A stretch of DNA of 64,000 nucleotides from Pseudocercospora fijiensis CIRAD86 (GCF_000340215.1 NW_006921536.1:1637582-1701581), one strand, 5' to 3'; counted from the first letter of the stretch, positions 1 through 10,677 are shown. The notes: a model not told the origin generated them from the sequence alone. Numbers and translations: made by a program.

Positions 1-101
1 GCCTTTCCCCGACTTAAAATACCCTCAGCAAGAGTATTCGGGTGCTGTCGAAATTTTTCGACCTCGTATGAACCCGGACCTTCACCAACCATAACCCCAA
101 G

Positions 102-543
102 CTAATAACCGGTGCCGCCGCCGTTGTTGGGGGGAGGATCGATGGAATCGTTAATGATGCCAACCGTGCCGGCAATAACAGGGACATCATTGCCAGAAGG
201 GCAGGATGCCCATTTGCTAGCCTCGCCTTTCGAGCAAATACATCGTTTTTCGCGTGGGCTATTATATCTCATATCAGGAACTGGGTTCGACAAAATTCGC
301 AAGTTCGCTAACTCACTCTTGACTCGTATAGGCCCAGTCATGTCCGCACGTCTTTATGCACTCGAAAGCTGCCATAACACATCCTGCCCTTTCACCAACG
401 ACTACACATCCAAAAGCTTTCTTGGTCTTGCAAAACATCACTTGGACACAAGTGCATTGGTTTCCAGATAAGGAGTCCGTCGTTGGAGCGCATGATGCGA
501 GAGCGATGATCGCAGCGAAGGCGATAAGTATAGTAGACCGCAT
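102..543 (-). CDS. Small secreted cysteine-rich protein, copy 1 (effector-like)
   Basis: Read as two exons, 543-317 and 258-102, giving about 127 residues. The 58 bp intron (259-316) has a GTGAGT donor, a CTGAT branch site and an AG acceptor, and it keeps the frame. Without splicing the frame would stop after 76 residues. Residues 1 to about 18 form a signal peptide (MRSTILIAFAAIIALASC). The mature part has ten cysteines; the first seven are spaced C-x1-C-x5-C-x7-C-x8-C-x6-C-x3-C, exactly as in the neighbouring paralogue. The C-terminal exon adds a CIC motif and a Pro/Asn/Gly tail. No family was recognised. Size, signal peptide and cysteine content suggest an extracellular, disulfide-bonded protein such as a candidate effector (inference). 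Confidence 0.75.
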
Positions 544-593
544 AGTGTTTGCGCAGGTTGTATGAATAGAATGTTTAATGAACTTCAGCGGTT

Positions 594-608
594 GTAAGCA
601 CTATATAT
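594..608 (-). promoter_or_regulatory. TATA-type core promoter of secreted protein copy 1
   Basis: On the minus strand TATATAG precedes GTGCTTAC, about 55-65 bp upstream of the ATG at 543. The same block is found upstream of the paralogue although the surrounding sequence has diverged. Confidence 0.5.
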
Positions 609-1003
609 CTATACTCACATCCTAGCAGACAATACTTGGGTCATGAAACTCACACTGGGATAGACGTCCTTAAAATAGTTGATTCGTCCTATACCTTTCA
701 TCAAGGTTTCGGCGGCATTACTATACCCTGTAGAGTGGCCTCCGAGCCCTGTAGCTGTTATTTTGAATATCCAATGGGAGAAGCGGAGTATGCCTGTATT
801 TCATCATAATCCATCACTTGACACTGGGGCGGCGGACTCTACAACTCGAATCGTAGATTTTTTGTCTGACTCGGCTCTTGATAGAGGTAGTTGTAGAACC
901 CGGACCGTCACCAACTCCACCCACGAGCCTAACCCAAACCTCTACCCAGATGGAGTTCCGAACTCAACCCTGTTCTTGCTTGCTATCACAGTATAGTGCT
1001 TAG

Positions 1004-1249
1004 CTAGCATCTCTTTGGCAGCAAACGCTTCTGGTCGGCATGGCCATCTCCCAAGGAATGGCACGGCTCGGAACAATCTGCACTCACATCCATACAGCTT
1101 GCACTTCCACCAAAGATCAGACATCCCGCAGCTCCAGCCTTTATGCAAACCTCAAGATCTCCGCAAGAGCATTGAACTTCAGACACCGCTGCCGAAGCGG
1201 TTGATGCGAGAGTGATAGTCGCAGCGAAGGTGAGTGTTGTAGACCGCAT
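1004..1249 (-). CDS. Small secreted cysteine-rich protein, copy 2 (effector-like)
   Basis: A single exon of 81 residues. Residues 1 to about 20 form a signal peptide starting MRSTTLTF, nearly the same as in the paralogue at 102-543. The mature protein has eight cysteines; the first seven follow the identical spacing C-x1-C-x5-C-x7-C-x8-C-x6-C-x3-C. It differs from copy 1 in ending soon after the seventh cysteine: there is no GTGAGT donor at the matching place and no counterpart of the second exon. It is therefore a shortened paralogue. Outside the cysteine pattern the two proteins differ strongly, as is usual for fast-evolving secreted proteins. The function is unknown. Confidence 0.75.
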   Translation of the reverse strand: MRSTTLTFAATITLASTASAAVSEVQCSCGDLEVCIKAGAAGCLIFGGSASCMDVSADCSEPCHSLGDGHADQKRLLPKRC

Positions 1250-1310
1250 GATGGTAGTCTTGCGTAGAGACCAGGCTGTATGTATATGTACTTACGGTAG
1301 TTGCTCGATC

Positions 1311-1325
1311 GTAAGCACTATATAC
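1311..1325 (-). promoter_or_regulatory. TATA-type core promoter of secreted protein copy 2
   Basis: GTAAGCACTATATAC on the plus strand (TATATAG then GTGCTTAC on the coding strand) lies about 65-70 bp upstream of the ATG at 1249 and matches the promoter block of copy 1. Confidence 0.5.
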
Positions 1326-1886
1326 TGTATTTTTACTCATATCCGGGAAAGGAACTCCTCAGCCTCGATGTGAGTGGCAATGAAAACTTACACTGGAATA
1401 GACGTCCTTAAAGTAGACATGCGCTACTATTAGAGGCACCAGTATGTTGGTGATCTCGAACGCTCTGTTGCCTTGCACGGGTTGATTCGAGCCGGATTCG
1501 GGCGGAGCGACAGGGCCAAGTATAAACGTGTCTGTTAGGCTGGCGTAGAGATCGAGAGATCAGCACTGTATACTGCACAGCCTCTTTCAAAGTTTCGGCG
1601 GTATTACTATACCCTGCGGAAGAGCCTTCGAGCCCTGCGACTGCTGTTAAATTTATCCAATGGGAGAAGCATGTGATGTCTGTATTGAGTTTAATTCACC
1701 GCTCGGGCGGCGGACGCAATCAGCCTATTGCTGGGTTCTTGAGCGAGGGACGGGTAGTGGAGTCATGATGAGGGAATTGACGAGGGAGATCGAGGCCGGG
1801 GTTCATGGCGGGAAGAGGAGGTAGTTGGTTGCGAATCCTGAGGCTGGAGATGTGGCTTTTCATAATCCTTATATGATCCATGTGGA

Positions 1887-2915
1887 TTAGTTGTCCATCA
1901 CTACTGCTATACCGACGTCGCAATCTTCCACTGCTGCTTTGAGCTCTTCCACGTCTCCACCTCTTTGCCTGATTACAAAGCCCAGCGTTTCTGAGAACGT
2001 CTCGCCGTTATTCACGAACCAATCCCCCAGTCCGCGTACGTGCATCTCGACCTGAGATTTGAGTGGACAGTTGTCACGCAGGTACAAGAGCTGCTCGGGA
2101 TCCAGCTTCATCATATCTTCAACAACGTAGTAATGGTTGATGTCATCTCCCCATCCTTCTGCTCCAGGTTCGTGCCAGCGAGATGGCGCGAGGCGGGATT
2201 GATACCTAGACGGCGCAGATGGCGAGTTGTGATAATAGCTGTCTGGCGCGCATGCCGGAGGGTAGTTGAGGTGGATGTTGAAAAGCAAAGGACCTTTGCT
2301 CTCGGAATATCGCTTCTGAAACTTCTGTCGTACCTTGCCATTCGATGGGCAGACATTGTTCGCAACAATGTCGCGAAGGACTTGATGGATGTCCAGAATC
2401 TGCGCCAGCTCGGAGGTGTTCCAATTATGCAACAATGCCGCACGCTCGCGCACAATATCTGGTATGCCGCGACAAGTGCGGACATGCGATGTGTTGTGGA
2501 AAGCCTTGTCGAAGAGCCAGAGACGGTATATTGCGCGTCTCAGGATGAATCGCTCGTCATTCGTCAGGCTTCGTCGATATGCCCATTCCGTCTTCCACTT
2601 CTTGAACGGATAGATCTCCTCGTATCGCTGAGCGACTCTTCCTACTTTGACGACCTGGCGAAGCAGAGCTTCTGACATGGGTACGCTGCGGCGTATGTGT
2701 GCAGGTTGGGAGGCATTCCAGGTGAGTAGCTGAATGATGTCGTCGATGGGTCCGAATTCAGCATCGGCGGCCTCCTGCAGAATGACCAGCTTTCTCGAGG
2801 AATGGTATGCGCTGTAGCATCGACGACAGGTCGCGGAAAGTGCAAGGGCTGATGCAATGTCCGGAGCTGATAGGAAAACGTGGGTGATTATCTCGGTGGG
2901 TAGCGTGTCCAGCAT
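1887..2915 (-). CDS. F-box domain protein
   Basis: About 342 residues from the ATG at 2915. The frame stays open upstream to 3185, but the F-box begins right at this ATG (MLDTLPTEIITHVFLSA), so it is the better start. The F-box covers about residues 1-45 (LPTEI...ALALSATCRRCY). Such domains bind Skp1 and bring substrates to SCF ubiquitin ligases. The rest has no recognised repeat and is rich in Arg and Trp, like many uncharacterised fungal F-box proteins; the substrate is unknown. The gene is divergent to the DUF7730-like gene at 3350, and a GGAGAA microsatellite lies in the shared upstream region. Confidence 0.75.
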   Translation of the reverse strand: MLDTLPTEIITHVFLSAPDIASALALSATCRRCYSAYHSSRKLVILQEAADAEFGPIDDIIQLLTWNASQPAHIRRSVPMSEALLRQVVKVGRVAQRYEEIYPFKKWKTEWAYRRSLTNDERFILRRAIYRLWLFDKAFHNTSHVRTCRGIPDIVRERAALLHNWNTSELAQILDIHQVLRDIVANNVCPSNGKVRQKFQKRYSESKGPLLFNIHLNYPPACAPDSYYHNSPSAPSRYQSRLAPSRWHEPGAEGWGDDINHYYVVEDMMKLDPEQLLYLRDNCPLKSQVEMHVRGLGDWFVNNGETFSETLGFVIRQRGGDVEELKAAVEDCDVGIAVVMDN

Positions 2916-3216
2916 GGTTGCGGTTGATTGACAATAGGCTGTTGGGGTGATTTTTGGGTTCTCGGTAGACTTTTGTGTTTTTAGGCTTCTCTCGGGGACT
3001 GGCTTCTGCAGACAGTGTTCTCGAGTGGGTTCTGGCTGAAAAGAGAGCAGACTACACTTCTCGTGTCGTCTGGCAGTAGATACTCGCTCAAGAGACGAAC
3101 ACCCCGTCCTTGGGGCTATGAATTGAATGGAAGTGGGAGCCGTGGGTGACACTCTGTAGCATTGACGCTGGCCCGCGATGGGCAATCATTGTCGTTGTGT
3201 GCATGTTGTTGTGTGG

Positions 3217-3270
3217 GAGGAGAAGGAGAAGGAGAAGGAGAAGGAGAAGGAGAAGGAGAAGGAGAAGGAG
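3217..3270. repeat. (GGAGAA)n microsatellite
   Basis: About nine units of GGAGAA, purine-only on the plus strand, followed by GGAGGTGGAGGTGG. It lies between the divergent starts of the F-box gene (2915) and the DUF7730-like gene (3350). Confidence 0.9.
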
Positions 3271-3349
3271 GTGGAGGTGGAGTCGGTGAGTCGGGAGGTA
3301 AATGTAATCACAGCGTCAACACAGAGAGTGGCTGGCACCTCCGCTGCCG

Positions 3350-4459
3350 ATGGCACCACCGCCGACTCCATTCCGTGCACGGTGTCCATTGTCGACCTCA
3401 CGCGACATTTCTGGTATGGACCCAGGTCACTGCAATTGTAGAGACTACTACATACAGCCACATTTTGCGCCTACGACGATATCGAAGACTATCTACAACC
3501 GATCACCGCTCTTTCGCCATGAATCGTTTCAAGAGCTCGAGCAGCGCAGTCGCTCGCCGCAGAAGTCCAAATTCCCTCTCCTCGATCTGCCGCTGGAGCT
3601 GAGACAGCAGATACTCGGTTATTTGCTACCTAGAACGATCGAGAAGTCGAGTACGAATCCGCTTGCCAACCATGCTCGTAACTTCAGTGCCGTCAGGAAG
3701 AGAGAGGCTAGAGGAATGATCGTGCCCAAGAGCAGTCCATTGCAGGCCGGCCCAAAGACAGTGATGTGGCGAAGGGGAAACATCAGCCTTCTCATGGTCT
3801 GCCGGCAGCTCCATGATGAATGCGCAGAGCTCTTGTATGGCGGCAATACGTTCCTGCTATTCACGACATACAATGGCACGACCTTTCGGTTCAATTGGTT
3901 GCTGGACACCGGGATGGCCCCGACGCGACATTTGCCATTTCTAGAGCTCCTGTCTGGAAAGTACATGTCTCTCATACGAAGAGTCATTGTGAATGTTGAT
4001 CATGTCGACAGCTATACGGGCATGATTAAGTACAACGTGTCTGGGAAAGGCCTAACTCACGGCATACGCAAGCAAGTACAACGTCTTGTCAATGCTTTGC
4101 AACCTGTGGAGGAGAATGAAAGCAATGGTAGTCCTGAGCGACAATGTCTGACAAAAGTGGCCATTCGCGTCTCGAACGGAAATGCTTTCTTGGACCAAGT
4201 CAAGAGCGATATCGTGCGACAGCGCGAGAGTATACGAGTGAACGAAGACTTAGAAGAGATGCTCGAACCTTTCAGCGATTGGCGGGCAGTACGTGAGGTC
4301 GCAATCACAGGAGCAGTGAGCGACTCTTACGCAAGACAGCTCGAAGCAAAGATGAAGAGCACGGAAAGACTAGACAATGCGACAAGACTTCTGCGACGCA
4401 TTGGCGACCTAGACTTAGTCGGTGCACCACAGCTGTGTGTTTACGGTAACGACATATGA
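3350..4459 (+). CDS. DUF7730/F-box-like fungal protein
   Basis: 369 residues in one exon from the ATG at 3350; an alternative ATG lies 22 codons further on. From about residue 75 it reads LLDLPLELRQQILGYLLP, then, after a basic loop, LMVCRQLHDECAELLYGGN. This is the usual pattern of the fungal DUF7730 / F-box-like family (LPxELRxxIL, then RQLxxExxxLLY). The remainder is alpha/beta-like with no catalytic motif. The family is expanded in filamentous ascomycetes and has no established biochemical role. The function is unknown; the assignment rests on these two motifs. Confidence 0.65.
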   Translation: MAPPPTPFRARCPLSTSRDISGMDPGHCNCRDYYIQPHFAPTTISKTIYNRSPLFRHESFQELEQRSRSPQKSKFPLLDLPLELRQQILGYLLPRTIEKSSTNPLANHARNFSAVRKREARGMIVPKSSPLQAGPKTVMWRRGNISLLMVCRQLHDECAELLYGGNTFLLFTTYNGTTFRFNWLLDTGMAPTRHLPFLELLSGKYMSLIRRVIVNVDHVDSYTGMIKYNVSGKGLTHGIRKQVQRLVNALQPVEENESNGSPERQCLTKVAIRVSNGNAFLDQVKSDIVRQRESIRVNEDLEEMLEPFSDWRAVREVAITGAVSDSYARQLEAKMKSTERLDNATRLLRRIGDLDLVGAPQLCVYGNDI

Positions 4460-4693
4460 TGAGAATGACGAGACGAAGGCATGAAAAGCATAGAATGACG
4501 GAATGAAATCTTTGCATGGATGAACACCTTACACTTGATATTTGACCAATTTTATATGCTGACAGGAAATCAGACCGCCACCAATCTATAGAGAGAATAC
4601 TCAAGGAGATTTGCAGGCCAACCCGAAATCGCAATCTAGCGGTGTTGGTGGATCATTCTCAACTTACCTGAATACAGTTTTTCACGTCCCAGG

Positions 4694-6697
4694 CTACACC
4701 GTGACATGAAAGACGGCATCTGACAATGCGTCAGCGCCGTCTGAAGGGGGGCTGTCGCCATCTTCGCTCTCGGCCTCGGTGCTATCCCAGGAGAACGCAC
4801 TGCCAAGCTGGTCAGCGTCTGCTATCGGCAGGTCTAAGAATACACCTGCGCTGCCTTGAACGACAGCACCGGTGGAAGCTGGAGCAATAATGATCGGTGC
4901 TGGATAGCTGCCTGCTTGGCTCGTGAATGGACTGCTGCTGTTGTTAGACCGATACGCCGTAAGGTTAACTCGTCCATGGACATGTCGAAGTTGATGGAGA
5001 TTCTCACCAGAAGCAACGCTGCTGAGCGGTGAGCTATAGACGCTGCTTGCAGGGCCATAGTGCGGCGAAGCGTAGCTGGACGTGCCACTGCTCGAAGTCT
5101 GCTGGTTGTGAGTATTTGGCCAGATGCTGGGATTTAATCTGCCACCATCCTCCGACCAGCCCTGAAAAGCGCGCTTATATACGCTGGCCATTGCGTAAAG
5201 CTGGTTAGCTCGAGGCCTATCAGCCGGACGGAAAGCGAGGCAAGCTTTGAGTATTTCCAGGACATCGGGACAGTCAGTAACCGTAGAGCGAGCAAATTCG
5301 GCATCGATGGTATCCCAGTCAAAGCGCTCTGGCATGTGGTGGGTGATTAGCATGTACAGCGACATTCCAAAGGCGTAGATGTCGCCTGCGGAAGTACAGA
5401 CGAATGACCTATGATCGATGGAGGGATCCGTTAATGCATTCTCGGCTTCTGGTGCTCTGAAGCCATCAGTACCACCTACGCCTTCGATCCTAGAAGCAAG
5501 CTCCGCGTGGCCGAAATCAGCGAGTACGATATCAGGAAGACTGCTGTTCGGCTTCCACTTCATGAAGATATTCCCTGGCTTGATGTCGCGGTGCACAATC
5601 GGATCCTGCCGGAAACTTATCGATGTCGTGGTGTCCGATTCGTGGTCGTATGCAATGTCACCGTGATGGATGAAACCCAGTGCATTGATCATGCTGGAGA
5701 TGAAGTGGAAGATGAGGTGACGGGGGGTCCGCTGATTGCTCCGATAGAGGTGTTCGATCAGTTCGCCAAGGTCGCCTCCATCGCAGAATTCGGTCACCAT
5801 GTTCGTCATGGGGTGTAAAGGAAGGGTGTCGTCTGGTATCGTGTCAACGACACTGATGATGTTTGGGTGCCGGTACTGAATCTTATACTTTAGAATGTCG
5901 ATTTCGGGCCCGGGACGCCACCAGTCATGCGAATCTCGGACGTCGTGGCATTGCTTGATGATATATCGCTCACCAGTCTCGCGGGAGGCGACTAGATGAA
6001 TCGAACCTTCCGTGGAGGGCTTCAAAGTACGGATCAGATCATACTTGTGGGCGAAGCTGTCTGGATTGCCTGGAATCATGGAATAAGCTGAGCTGGTCGT
6101 ATCCGGAATTGATGGATAGAGGCTAGAGCTTGGACGTGGAGGTCGAATTGGTGCTTGTCGTGTTGAGTCCTCGGATGCAGAAAGAGGCGCAACAGGGGTT
6201 CCATCAAAGGCAGCAAAGATCGGGATTGAGCCTGAGCCATAGCTGTCAATGATTGAGATGACATCGCTGAGTGCTGGGTTTGGGGGACTTGGCGATCGTA
6301 TCGGAGCTTCAGGAGTCTGAACGACGTGGACGGGAGCAACTGTCGGCTGTGGTGGCAGTGGAGGTGGAATCGGCTGAGCAGCCAAAGTACCATACGACAC
6401 GACAGCTGCAGGTTGGGGGAGAGAAGGTGGTGGTGCGCCCGCAGTTCTCTCAAGATCTGGCGTTGTGTTGTTTCTACGCCAGAACTGCCACCATTTCGCT
6501 TTCGTAGGCTTTCTATGGCGCATAAGTGGAGTCCTGCTCGCACTACGCTTACCATGAGATCCAGTCATGCACTCGCCGCAAGTCATGATGATTGCTGCAG
6601 CTAAGATGAGAGGTATAAAGCCTATAATCAAAAGTGGGTAGCTGTGAGGATCTGCTTGGTGAGTTTGACCGTTCTTCAACTGTTCGGACACCGACAT
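4694..6697 (-). CDS. Membrane-anchored Ser/Thr protein kinase (paralogue A)
   Basis: 667 residues, one exon. Residues 20-40 are a single hydrophobic segment (YPLLIIGFIPLILAAAIIMT), followed by a basic stretch with a WWQFW motif and a Pro-rich linker to about 200. The kinase domain spans about 218-510: Lys248 in YIIKQC, Glu265, the catalytic loop HRDIKPGN at 369-376, DFG at 394-396 and APE at 415-417. It is thus a complete RD-type kinase, probably signal-anchored with the kinase domain in the cytosol. The C-terminal 150 residues are Ser-rich and disordered. It resembles NEK/NIMA-like fungal kinases, but no orthologue was recognised. It starts the kinase cluster; the gene remnant at 8933-9734 is a copy of it. 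Confidence 0.8.
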   Translation of the reverse strand: MSVSEQLKNGQTHQADPHSYPLLIIGFIPLILAAAIIMTCGECMTGSHGKRSASRTPLMRHRKPTKAKWWQFWRRNNTTPDLERTAGAPPPSLPQPAAVVSYGTLAAQPIPPPLPPQPTVAPVHVVQTPEAPIRSPSPPNPALSDVISIIDSYGSGSIPIFAAFDGTPVAPLSASEDSTRQAPIRPPRPSSSLYPSIPDTTSSAYSMIPGNPDSFAHKYDLIRTLKPSTEGSIHLVASRETGERYIIKQCHDVRDSHDWWRPGPEIDILKYKIQYRHPNIISVVDTIPDDTLPLHPMTNMVTEFCDGGDLGELIEHLYRSNQRTPRHLIFHFISSMINALGFIHHGDIAYDHESDTTTSISFRQDPIVHRDIKPGNIFMKWKPNSSLPDIVLADFGHAELASRIEGVGGTDGFRAPEAENALTDPSIDHRSFVCTSAGDIYAFGMSLYMLITHHMPERFDWDTIDAEFARSTVTDCPDVLEILKACLAFRPADRPRANQLYAMASVYKRAFQGWSEDGGRLNPSIWPNTHNQQTSSSGTSSYASPHYGPASSVYSSPLSSVASGENLHQLRHVHGRVNLTAYRSNNSSSPFTSQAGSYPAPIIIAPASTGAVVQGSAGVFLDLPIADADQLGSAFSWDSTEAESEDGDSPPSDGADALSDAVFHVTV

Positions 6698-7528
6698 TGA
6701 TTGAAGCTTGACTTTCTCTGGCAGAGATGACTAGACCAGCTAGTTTACTGCGAGGGTAGAATGTCAAAATTCGAACAGTCGATGGACGGCTGGGGAGGAA
6801 CGCACACCGAGCAGAATCGTAGAAGCGATGGAGGAGATGGTATATGTATCAGCCTGCCCTTGGAGAACAGCGTCGTCGACATGAGAGATGTTGTTCGGAT
6901 TCTTTGTTGAACGAAGAGGAAGTGTGAATGGGCCTTTCACAATTGCATACAATGAGCAAAGGTGAGACAAAGCGGACATTGTACGTTGACAAAGAACACT
7001 ACAGCCGGGGAGTAAGAGCCGCCTTGGCGCAAGGCTGAGCTAGGAGACGGAAGCTTCAATGCAAATGTGCAGATGGCACGTAAGAACTGATGTCCGATGT
7101 ACGCGGAAATTTGTTCTGCTATGGAGCTGGAGGTGAGATACTTGTCACCCTTGAGACATTCTTGTCCATGGCTGGCACGTGCAGGATCCGCCATGCACAG
7201 ACCGGAGAGCTAGATCGCACAGGACAACTCTGCTGCAAATCGGCTTCACTACCTTTGCACTACTATGAAATACTGCATAATCAAAATCACATGTCTGCTC
7301 GAGCTAGCGGCAGGGCTTATTCACTCATGCCGTAACCACGGCAACCTGCATCACAGGCGCGGCAACCATTCACTTGCAGCCGGCACGGTCTTCCAGCAAG
7401 ATGTCGCATCTTATCTTTATCTTCTGTGTCTTCCAACTCTCAACGGTCAGCTTCATTATTCGCATTTCGTCCAATATTGCCAACAGCAGAACCTGGAGAT
7501 ATAGTCAAGACACTAGAGCTCTATCGCA
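6698..7528. other. Intergenic region between divergent kinase genes
   Basis: Spacer of 830 bp between the ATG of kinase A (minus strand) and that of kinase B (plus strand). It holds no supported gene or repeat; it should contain both promoters. Confidence 0.5.
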
Positions 7529-8798
7529 ATGACTTCGAGTACTCGAGGCGACCACTCGCCGAAGCATAAGCTGCGCATCACTTTATCGCAGAGAGTCTGG
7601 CATGCAATACAGACTATCGTCTCAAGGCTTTCGGGCAGTGGTATAGTTGGCACAACCACTGAGCTGGCGCTGCTTCGGGCATTGCAAGACTGGGACATTG
7701 GTTTCGATGCCACCGAAGACTTTCATCAAGTTCAGCAGTTCAGCAATGGGTCTGAAGGCCAGATCTTCCTCGTCGAAGGTCAAATCAGCGAGAATTTGTT
7801 CATCCTCAAGCGTGTCCGATCAAACGTCTGGAATATGCACTGCAGATCCAACGAGCCACGGATGCTTTCCTCCTACATCAGGCCACATCCAAGAATCATC
7901 AATATGCGCTTCGACCTTTCCGACCCTCTGGACTCCTCGCATTGGCTGATCTACATGGAATATTGTTCAGGAGGAAGTCTATTCGAACAGTATAACAAGT
8001 GGATCATGCATCGTCGCCAGCACATGCCAGAGGTCTTCTTACTACATTTCATCATCCAGGTCGCTGAGGCGCTTGCCTACCTTCATTGCGGCCTCCGCTA
8101 TATCGGTCGAGGCCAGTACACCAAGGACGCTGACCATGCTCCAATGATTCATGGCGACATCAAGGACGAAAACATCCTGCTCCGATGGCCAGAGAACCCA
8201 ACAGGGGGTATGCCAGATCTCGTGTTAGCAGACTTCGGCACCGCAAAGCTCGCTCACGATAGGGAAGCTAGAGTCAACGCGGGAACGCCTGGCTTCAATG
8301 CTCCAGAAGACATAGCGATCATTGGTGACTGTCAGCCCTCTTTCGAGAACATCGCAATCTTCTTGCAGGCCGTCAACAGTCGCTCCGTCGCAGCAGATAT
8401 GTACAGCTTCGGACTCGTTGCCTACATGTTTGCTGCGAAGGCGAAGAAGCCAATGCAGATTGGGACGGATCCGGATACCCTCGAGATCTCGCGAAAGTAC
8501 AACACTCCTGGTCTCGTTGAGCTCATTCGGAGCATGCTGGCTGTTGATCCGAGACATCGTGCTGAGGCATCTTTCGATCCCAAGAAGGGCATATTGCCTC
8601 AGATCCACCAGTTGCGGAAGGCTAGGGATAGGATTATCGCGAAACATGGATCTCTGGATCCCACTGAGTGGCTGCCGATTAGGAAGGCGTGAGTGTCTTT
8701 GCGAGAAACACCATTAATACTGTGACTGACTTATCTGTAGCGAATCTCCAGCGAAGACGATGACTAGCGACGATCGAATTGATTCCAAGCTGAGGTGA
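7529..8798 (+). CDS. Protein kinase with HGD catalytic loop (paralogue B)
   Basis: The first exon gives 387 residues up to 8692. Its apparent stop overlaps a GTGAGT donor at 8689; a 52 bp intron (8689-8740, CTGAC branch, TGTAG acceptor) would add about 18 residues, ending at 8798. The kinase domain is about 65-340: glycine loop NGSEGQ at 73, Lys94 (FILKRV), Glu109, catalytic loop HGDIKDEN at 208-215, DFG at 235-237 and APE in GTPGFNAPE. The usual HRD arginine is Gly, so it is a non-RD kinase, but all catalytic residues are present. It shares with kinase C the HGD loop, the long insert GLRY-G-G-Y before it, and a C-terminal motif (D/G)PT(E/D)WL. Substrate unknown. Confidence 0.75.
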
Positions 8799-8932
8799 GT
8801 CGCTCTTGTGTATTCAATCTCGAGTGCATACTCATGTCGAGGTCAGCAACTACACGAAAAAGAGTGACAGAATTGTCGGAGCTCTTCCAGCTCCGGAGAT
8901 GCGCGTTGCGTCGGTGAGGTCGAATCTCTCTT

Positions 8933-9734
8933 CTACAGAGTATCGTGCGGAAGACTGAAAGAGGAAATAACGTCTGCCAAAGCACAGTCGTAGCGATCAA
9001 GTGGGCAAGTGTGAGGCGCGGAAGAGCAGAATTCTGGTTGATGAAACAGCATTGATGACTTTAGAGCGAAGAGGAAAGAAATAAGCATAGATCTCTCACC
9101 GGGTCTGCAAAGTCTCACGTTGGCAGTGGGGGCCATCGAGCTGCAACGCGACCGGCAATTGGAGCATACGTTCGAAACTTGCTCCTGGAGAGCGTCAGCA
9201 GTAGGTCGCCTATCAGCATCGCCATTCAAGCAGTCGAGTAGAAGATTCAGGACTTCTGGTCGGTCCTTGACCGTTGATGACTCCCACACAGTGAGAGTCT
9301 CTTCCGTGATCTGCGAAGATTCTGTTTGGCACCATTTGGTACGGGAACTGAGGATTAGACCCGGGACTTCTCTGATAGGTACCGGTCTGAAGACCATGTA
9401 TGCCGTGAATGGCACCGTATGCTAAGATGACTGAGTTTAGAGGTCGCTGGGAAGAGTTCGAAGGAGTATTTCCAGAGTCAGCAGTTTTATTCCTCTTCCA
9501 GAACTGCCACCATTGAGCTTGTCTCCTACTCTTGTTGCGTGGTCTTCGGTTGCGGCGGAGAAGTGGAACCCTAGGGCCTTCCGCTGCCTCCAGGTCTGCG
9601 CAGAAGGATTGGCCACGATGACGGTGCGTAAAAAGCTCCACGAAGGCGAGCAAGATAGCGACACCAAACATGACTGGAATGAACAGCGAGAGAGCTCTCG
9701 ATTGATGATTGTACTCTTGCGGGTGGTCGGACAT
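8933..9734 (-). pseudogene. Kinase paralogue with the catalytic core deleted
   Basis: On the minus strand, from the ATG at 9734, the N-terminus resembles kinase A: a hydrophobic segment (LSLFIPVMFGVAILLAFVEL), then PLLRRNRRP and WWQFWKRN (WWQFWRRN in kinase A). About 100 codons later, in another frame, the end of a kinase C-lobe appears (SSTVKDRPEVLNLLLDCL, then ADRRPTADAL) that matches the kinase A segment STVTDCPDVLEILKACL...ADRPRA. Everything between, including glycine loop, Lys, HRD and DFG, is missing. The two parts overlap in different frames at about 9213-9415. I read it as a dead copy with an internal deletion and frameshift; a truncated adaptor protein is the less likely alternative. 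Confidence 0.7.
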
Positions 9735-10292
9735 CGGATCTAGTTCGTCTATGAAGCTCACGGGTGCTGGGGTTCAATGTCCCAGGAAGTACAAGACCTG
9801 CTTGCACAAAGAGCTTGAATGTCGAACCGGTCGACCTCCGGTTGAGCTTATAATGCGATGGTGTTGGAAGCCATCGTCACTTTGCAGCACCTCAAGCTCG
9901 TTTTGAAGCGCGCAGCAGAGTTCGAGTGCCGAGAAGACAAAGAAAGTCCACCGTGAACCATTGAAAGGGCCCGTACAATGCTTGAGAGAGCATCTTTGTA
10001 ATTGAAAAGAGAAGAATGGGCCCGCTTCTGCCGGCCGAGTTATAGAATGAAATTCCTCCTGGGTGGGCTTGATCTCAACCACTATTGATGGAACACACCT
10101 CCAGGCTTATAGAAATCTTTGATCTCAGGCTTTTACTGTAATCCATTGCCTCAAGCGACACCTTCACGAAGTCTTGGGTGCTTGGACATCTAGTCCTACT
10201 TGGCGAAGGCGCTGAGACAGCCTACGTGCTTGTTCTGGACAAAGTGTTTCTGCAGATTCTGAGTCGGCTTCCGAGCTTTCTTTGATTTTGAA

Positions 10293-10352
10293 CCCGACAA
10301 TCGCATTGTGGACATATGTTTTCGATGTTCAATCCGACAATCGCATTGTGAA
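10293..10352. repeat. Short direct repeat upstream of kinase C
   Basis: CCGACAATCGCATTGTG occurs twice, 40 bp apart (about 10294 and 10334). Each unit is itself an imperfect palindrome (ACAATCGCATTGT). It lies about 330-380 bp upstream of the kinase C ATG and could be a paired protein-binding site; this is not shown. Confidence 0.4.
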
Positions 10353-10677
10353 CGTGTGTCTTTGAACGAGTCTTTCACGCGCTTCTTTGTTGCTGGTCGC
10401 TGGTGCGAGTGCAGCATGCTGATATAAAGCTGTGATCGACGTGTGGGTAGTTCCCTCTTCACGCGCATCCATTCACCCCAGTGCCAGCTCCACTGCCAGT
10501 CTTCGATCTTCGATCTCTGCTTCCAACTCCCGTGACCTGTAGACCAGGCCACAAACCGAAACCGAACACTCTTCGACGCAGAGCCCACAGATCGACGACC
10601 AGGTGCTGGCACCACAATCAGACATCCCAAAGATTTCTTCTGGTAGGACATCTTCCTTCAACCTCCCTTCTGCTAGT

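Larger units (their letters stand above)
69..1690. repeat. Tandem duplication of a secreted-protein gene with its promoter
   Basis: Two diverged copies lie head to tail. Copy 1 runs from about 69 to 810 and copy 2 from about 896 to 1697. The downstream edges match (AACCCGGACC at about 71 and 898). The upstream edges match (TCCAATGGGAGAAGC at about 770 and 1656, and TTTCGGCGG at about 706 and 1591). The promoter segment GTAAGCACTATATA occurs in both. Each copy holds one small secreted cysteine-rich gene on the minus strand. Both the coding and flanking sequences are diverged, so the duplication is not recent. Confidence 0.85.

Noticed and set aside
2040..2675. 211-codon open frame antisense to the F-box gene
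   Set aside because: It has no ATG-defined domain and mirrors the coding sequence of a well-supported gene.
8160..8190. HGD instead of HRD in kinases B and C as a sign of pseudokinases
   Set aside because: Only the Arg is changed. The catalytic Asp, Asn, Lys and DFG are all present, so they are better seen as non-RD kinases.
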